64,000 bases of DNA from Deltaproteobacteria bacterium (GTDB lineage Bacteria; Myxococcota_A; Polyangia; Polyangiales; Polyangiaceae): positions 62,001 through 126,000 of the forward strand of contig VGRJ01000001.1 in assembly GCA_016875405.1 (NCBI GenBank), given 5' to 3'. The notes under the pieces are model-generated. The model saw nothing but the letters and a program-made list of their open reading frames with translations, made no database searches and was not told where the DNA came from. Shown here piece after piece: positions 59,657 to 64,000 of the stretch. A program made the position numbers and the translations under genes. Each line of letters starts with the position of its first letter. Within the stretch, counting starts at the first letter, position 1.

Positions 59657-60352
59657 TCAGGTCCCGATGGCGCGGGCGCGGCGCTGGAGCACCTCACCCT
59701 TGAAGATCCAAACCTTGACGCCGATCATGCCGACCTTGGTCCGGGCCTCGGCGAGGCCGAACTCGATGTCGGCACGGAGAGTGTGGAGCGGCACGCGGCC
59801 CTCACGGTAGGTCTCGACGCGGGACATCTCGGCTCCGCCCAGTCGGCCGGCGCAGCGAATGCGGATGCCCTTCGCGCCAAACTTCATCGCGATCGAGACG
59901 GCCTTCTTCATCGCGCGGCGGAACGCAATGCGGCGCTCGAGCTGCTGGGCGACGTTCTCGGCGACGAGTTGGGCGTTGGTCTCGGCCTTGCGGACCTCCT
60001 GGACGTCGATGAAGACCTCGTTTTCGGTGAAGGACGTCACGCCGGGGAACTTCGGCTCGTCCTTCGCGGCGGTCGTCAAGTTGCCGCTCTTCAGCGTCTC
60101 GATGCCCTTACCGCCCTTGCCGATGACCATGCCCGGGCGCGCAGTGAAGACGATGACCTTCGCGCGGTTCGCGGCGCGCTCGATTTCGACGCCTGCGATG
60201 CTCGCGTTGTAGAGGTATTGCTTGATGGCGCGCTTGATGCGGACGTCCTCATGCAGCCACTGCTTGTACTTGGCGCCGGACTGGTACCACTTGCTGCTCC
60301 ACGTCTTGATGACGCCGACGCGGAAGCCATAGGGGTGGGTTTTCTGTCCCAT
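59657..60352 (-). CDS. rpsC: 30S ribosomal protein S3
   Basis: 231 residues. [20 protein letters not shown] start, the KH domain ([24 protein letters not shown] loop intact) and [20 protein letters not shown]. Part of the mRNA entry helicase. 75 bases downstream of rplV, across a repeat-containing spacer. Confidence 0.98.
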   Translation of the reverse strand: MGQKTHPYGFRVGVIKTWSSKWYQSGAKYKQWLHEDVRIKRAIKQYLYNASIAGVEIERAANRAKVIVFTARPGMVIGKGGKGIETLKSGNLTTAAKDEPKFPGVTSFTENEVFIDVQEVRKAETNAQLVAENVAQQLERRIAFRRAMKKAVSIAMKFGAKGIRIRCAGRLGGAEMSRVETYREGRVPLHTLRADIEFGLAEARTKVGMIGVKVWIFKGEVLQRRARAIGT

Positions 60353-60381
60353 GTTTCTTCGGTTCCTTAGTGCTTCGAGGG

Positions 60382-60414
60382 GCCGAGCTGCTTCGAGTAG
60401 CCGAGCTGGTTCGA
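60382..60414. repeat. Two 15-bp direct repeats (14/15 identical) in the rplV-rpsC spacer
   Basis: GCCGAGCTGCTTCGA (60382-60396) and GCCGAGCTGGTTCGA (60400-60414) repeat with a period of 18 bases. A partial third copy (GCTTCGAGG) precedes them. Confidence 0.7.
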
Positions 60415-60420
60415 ATCGCG

Positions 60421-60439
60421 GATCAGCTCAGCGCTGATC
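60421..60439. repeat. 7-bp stem-loop at the rplV stop codon
   Basis: GATCAGC and GCTGATC flank a 5-base loop; the stop codon of rplV (60428-60430) lies in the loop, next to the direct repeats. It may influence the stability or translation of the rplV-rpsC mRNA. Confidence 0.5.
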
Positions 60440-60763
60440 GAGCTCGATGGAGATGTGGGAGATGCCCTTGGTGACGCGGGTCGCACGGCCCATCGCGCGC
60501 GGACGCCAGCGACGCCAGAACTGGTTCGGGGCCTTGTCGACCGTCGCCTTGCTGATGAAGAGCTTGTCTGGGTCGGCGTTGTTCTGACGAGCGTTCGCGA
60601 CCGCGCTCTCGAGGAGCTTCTTGACCACGTCTGCGGCGCTCTTCTGCGTGAACTGAAGGAGCTGGAGGGCCTCAGCCACGTTGCGACCCTTCACGAGGTT
60701 CGCGATCACGCGCGCCTTCCGGGGGGCGATGCGGCTGTACCTTGCGCTGGCCTTGCTGATCAT
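60428..60763 (-). CDS. rplV: 50S ribosomal protein L22, first gene of the cluster
   Basis: 111 residues from the ATG at 60763 (MISKASARYSRIAPRKARVI) with GAGG about 9 bases upstream. AEALQLLQFTQKSAADVVKK and GRATRVTKGISHISIELDQR are typical; its loop lines the exit tunnel. The frame is open far upstream, but only these residues are L22. In most bacteria rpsS and rplB precede it; here none do. Confidence 0.96.
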   Translation of the reverse strand: MISKASARYSRIAPRKARVIANLVKGRNVAEALQLLQFTQKSAADVVKKLLESAVANARQNNADPDKLFISKATVDKAPNQFWRRWRPRAMGRATRVTKGISHISIELDQR

Positions 60764-60791
60764 CGGTCGATTCCTCGGGCTCTTCGTGCCC

Positions 60792-60990
60792 CCGACCGCG
60801 GTTCGGTCGGAGCGGTTCCTCGTGCGCAGGATTGCGCCGGAGGAGGGTTCAGTCGTTGAGGGTCCGTCGTACGCCGTGGCTCGCTGCCTGGAGGAGAGAT
60901 CCTCGAGCCCTCGTCGCGTCGCCGGCAGGAGTGTAAGTCCGCTCGGCGGCCGATGAGGCAGGCGGCGTCCAGCGACGCCGTTACGGGAAA
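60792..60990 (-). promoter_or_regulatory. Structured leader upstream of rplV
   Basis: The predicted mRNA leader of about 230 bases contains perfect inverted repeats: GGCGTC-CAGC-GACGCC on the plus strand at 60964-60979 and CCGACCG-CGGTT-CGGTCGG at 60792-60810, the latter about 30 bases before the start codon. A weaker GAGGA/TCCTC pair lies between. R-protein operons are often controlled by leaders that bind one of their own proteins; which one would act here is unknown. Confidence 0.45.
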
Positions 60991-60998
60991 GGGAGCGC

Positions 60999-61027
60999 TT
61001 TCTAGCAGGGTCGTCGGGACAGCGCAA
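60999..61027 (-). promoter_or_regulatory. Candidate promoter for the rplV cluster
   Basis: On the minus strand TTGCGC, a 17-base spacer and TAGAAA with a TGC extended -10 form a plausible vegetative promoter. Transcription would start near 60990, about 230 bases before rplV. Confidence 0.5.
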
Positions 61028-61153
61028 GTCCCGAAATGAGATGCGCGTCCGGCGGTCGAGGTGCCCGTGAGGTCGGGCAGGTTCGACGGGCGCAGAGTCG
61101 CTCCATCCACCACGCGTTGGCAAGCGGCGCGTCGCGTGAGAGACTGACCGGCC

Positions 61154-62089
61154 GTGCGGCGATCCTTCCCGGCCGTCCTCGTCGCCCTCGGCGGCCTTAC
61201 GGGTTGCGGCCCGGGAGCACCGGCGCGCCCGGCAACCACCCCGGGGGCCCAGGCGGCGACGAAGCCCGTCGCGACGGCGCGGAGCGAGGTCGGGGTGACC
61301 GCAGCGGTGGCGCGGGTCGAGGTGGGACAAGCCGCGGCACCCCCGAGGCCCGCGGAAGTGCCCCGCGCGGCAGGCGCGGAGCCGCCCGCGTCCGTTGACG
61401 AGTCGACACCCGCGCGGCCGGCGTGCCCAGGCGAGATGACGCTCCTGCCAGGTGGCGTGTGCATTGACCGCTGGGAGGGGAGCCTGGTTCAGGTCGACGA
61501 GCGAGGGCGCGAGCGGCCGTGGTCGCCGTTTCTCACGGTGAAGCAATCTCGCCAGCCGCTTCGAGCGGTCTCGGTCCCGAACGTCGTCCCCCAGGGGTAC
61601 ATCAGCGGGATTCAGGCCGAACGTGCATGCAAGCTCGCGGGCAAGCGCCTGTGCACGGCCCCCGAGTGGGAGAAGGCTTGCCGTGGCCCCGGCGGGACCC
61701 TGTACCCGTACGGGAACGCGCGCCGCGCCCACACGTGCAACGACGACGGGCGACCCGTGCACCCGGTGTCGGAGGCGACGATTCGGATGAAGCTCCCGGA
61801 GAGCAGGCTCTGGTACGAAAACATGGAGCACCCGGTGATCAACCAGCTGCCCAACACCCTTCGACGCACGGGCGAGCTCGGCGAGTGTACGAACGACTTC
61901 GGCGTGTTCGACATGGTGGGCAACCTGCACGAGTGGATCGCCGACGCCGACGGGACGTTCCGTGGCGGCTTCTACATGGATACGCGGGTCAACGGTGAGG
62001 GCTGCATGTATGCGACCACGGCGCACGGTAAGGGCTACCACGACTATTCGACCGGCTTCAGGTGCTGCAAGGATGCGACGACGGAGTGA
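61154..62089 (+). CDS. Lipoprotein with formylglycine-generating-enzyme (SUMF1) fold
   Basis: A 311-residue protein from a GTG at 61154. Lipobox VALGGLTGC (Cys18) then a Pro/Ala-rich linker (to about 90). The FGE-sulfatase domain follows: CPGEMTLLPGGVCIDRWEGS, ACKLAGKRLCTAPEWEKACR, GVFDMVGNLHEWIADADGTF, and the C-terminal STGFRCCKD. This family covers true formylglycine-generating enzymes and many non-catalytic binding proteins; the catalytic Cys pair of the former is not evident, so enzyme activity is unproven. The stop overlaps the next gene's start region by 17 bases. Confidence 0.85.
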   Translation: MRRSFPAVLVALGGLTGCGPGAPARPATTPGAQAATKPVATARSEVGVTAAVARVEVGQAAAPPRPAEVPRAAGAEPPASVDESTPARPACPGEMTLLPGGVCIDRWEGSLVQVDERGRERPWSPFLTVKQSRQPLRAVSVPNVVPQGYISGIQAERACKLAGKRLCTAPEWEKACRGPGGTLYPYGNARRAHTCNDDGRPVHPVSEATIRMKLPESRLWYENMEHPVINQLPNTLRRTGELGECTNDFGVFDMVGNLHEWIADADGTFRGGFYMDTRVNGEGCMYATTAHGKGYHDYSTGFRCCKDATTE

Positions 62090-63473
62090 GCTCGCGCTCG
62101 CGCTCGTGACCCTCGGGCTCGCGAGTGGCTGCAAGAAAAGGGACGAGCGCCCGGAGGAGGTGCCCGTTCCGCCGCGCAACGCCGCAACGCTCGACGTCGT
62201 CAATACGGAGCTCGGGACGGGGCTCGCCCTTCGACTCGGCCTCGCGCCGACGAGCGTTCGTTGGGAGCGCGTGGTGGTGCTCGACGACGAGCGCGCCGTG
62301 CTGCTGGGACGCGACAACGACGTCGCGTACGCGCTGCGGACGAACGACCGCGGACGAACCTGGTCGAGCGTGTCCGCGACCGTCAAATCGTGGGCGAGCT
62401 GGGGCCTCGCGTCCTCGGGCGCGCTCGCGCTGGTGTCAGGGGCGCCGGAGCGTCCTAAGACCGCAGGGCCAGCCGTGCCGAAAGCGACACCGGTGACCGA
62501 GGTGACGTGGTGGTACGCCGCGCCGGGAGACAAGTCGCTCGACGGGCCGCGCGCGCTGCTGCCGGGCGAAGGGCCGCTCGCCGGCGTCACGCTTCCGAAC
62601 GCGGCCGGGAGCCCGGCGTTCGTGGAGGAGGGCGTGTCGCTGTTGGGCGGCCGCAGCGGCAAGAACGCGGTCCTCGTAAACGCGAAATCGTTAGGCTCGG
62701 CGGCTGCTCCGCCCAACGAGCTGGACATGCAAGCGTTCGTGCCGTTCCCGTTCGGCAGGCCGCCGAAGCTGCTCTCGGTGGGCAAGGCGGGGGTCGAGCT
62801 GCGCAGCTGGCCCGCCCCAGGAGAGCCGCTCGGCGTGGCAAGCGCGATCCCGGGGTTACGTCCGGACGCGACGACGCTCGCCCAGCTCTCGGAGGGGCCG
62901 AGCTGCGAAGCGGGAGCCTTCTCGTATCGTCGACTCGCCGGAGCCCAGCCGTGGGTCGTCGGGGTGTCGGGGGAGCGCGCCCTCGCGTTCAAGCTCCCCG
63001 CGTCGGAGGTCGCGCGGCTCAGCTGCGCGGCCGATGCCGTGGTCACCGAGACGACCGTCGTCGACCCGAGCGATCCGGAGCGCAAGCGTCGCGTGCCGCA
63101 GCTCGTACGATGCGGCCAGGATGGCAGATGCTCCGAGCCGAAGGCGCCGCCGTTCGCGGTCTGGAGCGAGAAGCACGAGCGCGAGATTTGGTCCGTGCCA
63201 ACCGCACGGGGGCTCGTCGCCGTGATGCGCGCGCGCACCGGCACGCGCTGGGGGCTCTACCTCGGACAATCCAACGACGGCGGCACTACCTTCGAGCTCC
63301 CGCGGACGATCGGGGAAGGTGCCGAGTCGCGAAGTGAGCTCGCCTTCGGTGCGCTGCTGCGCTTCCAGTCGCGCCTCGTGCTCCTGCTCTCGGCCGACGT
63401 CGGCTCGACGGGCCGACGCGGTTGGTACGCGCTCGCGTCGGAGGACGATGGAAACAACTGGGGCCCGCCCTGA
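62073..63473 (+). CDS. Lipoprotein with Asp-box (BNR) repeats
   Basis: A 466-residue protein from the ATG at 62073, overlapping the FGE-like gene by 17 bases. Signal and lipobox LVTLGLASGC (Cys20). Three Asp-box-like motifs of the S/T-x-D-x-G-x-T-W type are visible: RTNDRGRTWSSV, SNDGGTTFEL and SEDDGNNWGPP, as in beta-propeller sialidase-like folds. No sialidase catalytic Arg triad is claimed. Probably a surface-anchored propeller that binds sugars or proteins. Confidence 0.76.
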   Translation: MRRRSELALALVTLGLASGCKKRDERPEEVPVPPRNAATLDVVNTELGTGLALRLGLAPTSVRWERVVVLDDERAVLLGRDNDVAYALRTNDRGRTWSSVSATVKSWASWGLASSGALALVSGAPERPKTAGPAVPKATPVTEVTWWYAAPGDKSLDGPRALLPGEGPLAGVTLPNAAGSPAFVEEGVSLLGGRSGKNAVLVNAKSLGSAAAPPNELDMQAFVPFPFGRPPKLLSVGKAGVELRSWPAPGEPLGVASAIPGLRPDATTLAQLSEGPSCEAGAFSYRRLAGAQPWVVGVSGERALAFKLPASEVARLSCAADAVVTETTVVDPSDPERKRRVPQLVRCGQDGRCSEPKAPPFAVWSEKHEREIWSVPTARGLVAVMRARTGTRWGLYLGQSNDGGTTFELPRTIGEGAESRSELAFGALLRFQSRLVLLLSADVGSTGRRGWYALASEDDGNNWGPP

Positions 63474-63480
63474 CGGCGCG

Positions 63481-64000
63481 TCAGGGGCAGCGAGGCTTCA
63501 GGATGGTCCGAACGCACGGCTTCGCGACGGGCGCCGGGAGCGGCCCAGCCTTGAAGAGGCGCATCGTCTTCTCGAGGGGCTTCTCGACGTCGACGGTCTC
63601 TTTGAGCGGAATGTAACCACCGATCGCCCGGCGCGCTTCGATGGTGTGCTTGCCGGGGAGCACCTGAACCTTCGTCTTCTCTTCAATCTTCTCGACCTTC
63701 TCGTTGTCGATGAGGAGCTCGTCGCACGCAGGGACGCAGATCAGCGTGAGCTCGACCTTGTCGGTCGGGTCGTCCGCGGGCGCCTGGGCTGACGCGGCCG
63801 CGGGGGCAGTCGCCGCCTCGGAGGCCGATGGCCCCGGTGCGGGCTCCGGCAAGGCCACCGACGAGATCGGCGGCGGCACCGCGACGGGCTCGCCCTGCGG
63901 GGCCGGCGAGTCCGCGGAAGCTGGGCGGCGCACCAGCACCACCGCCGCGATGCCCCCGACGAGGAGCGCCGCGAGGATCCCCAAGACCACCGGCTTAACC
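63481..64000 (-). CDS. Membrane protein with PEGA-like C-terminus, 5' end off window (kinase?)
   Basis: The reverse frame is open to the window edge (reads VKPVVLGILAALLVGGIAAV at the cut end), so a GTG at 63990 is not necessarily the start. One transmembrane helix is followed by a Pro/Ala-rich linker and a PEGA-like domain (VELTLICVPACDELLIDNEK; VQVLPGKHTIEARRAIGGYI). In myxobacteria this arrangement is often the extracytoplasmic end of a Ser/Thr kinase; the kinase part would lie beyond base 64000. Confidence 0.72.
   Translation of the reverse strand, partial: VKPVVLGILAALLVGGIAAVVLVRRPASADSPAPQGEPVAVPPPISSVALPEPAPGPSASEAATAPAAASAQAPADDPTDKVELTLICVPACDELLIDNEKVEKIEEKTKVQVLPGKHTIEARRAIGGYIPLKETVDVEKPLEKTMRLFKAGPLPAPVAKPCVRTILKPRCP

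Larger units (their letters stand above)
60764..61153. other. Intergenic region upstream of the ribosomal cluster
   Basis: This 390-base gap separates rplV (leftward) from the FGE-like lipoprotein gene (rightward). It holds the promoter and leader listed separately. I see no open reading frame with supporting features, no tRNA and no repeat family. A GTG start for the rightward gene sits at its right end. Confidence 0.75.

Noticed and set aside
61070-61090. A GGTTCGA resembling the T-loop of a tRNA
   Set aside because: The flanking bases do not pair as a T-stem and no acceptor or anticodon arm can be drawn.
60764-63244. Continuation of the rplV frame to 63244 as a 938-residue protein
   Set aside because: Only the last 111 residues match L22; the rest is antisense to the two lipoprotein genes.

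Overview
The window is about 64 kb of very GC-rich, gene-dense chromosomal DNA. I infer a myxobacterium (Myxococcota, probably Polyangiales). The grounds are extreme GC at third codon positions, Ser/Thr protein kinases with trailing transmembrane segments, a sigma-54 response regulator, many TPR/PEGA-type envelope proteins and lipoproteins, and one enormous TPR protein. No insertion sequences, phage genes, CRISPR arrays, tRNAs or rRNAs were recognised. Species cannot be fixed from the sequence alone.

Left part (1-15.6 kb): an acyltransferase-3 membrane protein cut by the window edge, an orphan DNA methyltransferase, TrmL, an outer-membrane-like protein, RNase III, a zinc-ribbon membrane protein, a SurA-like foldase with a small membrane partner, a DUF4388-like/TPR protein divergent from an orphan NtrC-type regulator, a TPR-metalloprotease, ferrochelatase and a membrane protein of unknown function. 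15.7-24.3 kb: a small protein translationally coupled to a short sigma-70 family factor, then ppsR, dnaJ and an acyl-CoA synthetase (one leftward group), a large lipoprotein, and an alkaline-phosphatase-superfamily lipoprotein.

24.3-30.2 kb: a tightly packed leftward operon ybaB-recR-ridA-unknown-sulfatase-like stands back to back with dnaX, which is followed by a class IV aminotransferase. 30.2-41.5 kb is a single leftward gene for a TPR protein of about 3,778 residues, divergent from acetyl-CoA synthetase. 43.8-48.4 kb holds a PEGA-like TPR protein, a tail-anchored Ser/Thr kinase, acylphosphatase and a HEAT/TPR membrane protein.

48.5-60.8 kb is the ribosomal protein cluster, 24 genes all leftward: rplV, rpsC, rplP, rpmC, rpsQ, rplN, rplX, rplE, rpsN, rpsH, rplF, rplR, rpsE, rpmD, rplO, secY, adk, infA, rpmJ, rpsM, rpsK, rpsD, rpoA, rplQ. 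It begins at rplV; the usual upstream S10-operon genes (rpsJ to rpsS) are absent here, and a 390-base region with a plausible promoter and hairpins takes their place. The cluster ends at a likely bidirectional terminator. The right edge (61.1-64 kb) carries two overlapping lipoprotein genes (a formylglycine-generating-enzyme fold and an Asp-box propeller) and the C-terminal part of a protein with a transmembrane segment and PEGA-like tail, probably a kinase.

The most notable items are the giant TPR protein, the S10 cluster broken between rpsS and rplV with a structured leader, the sigma factor/small protein pair, and the sulfatase-like lipoprotein whose nucleophile position is Thr rather than Cys.
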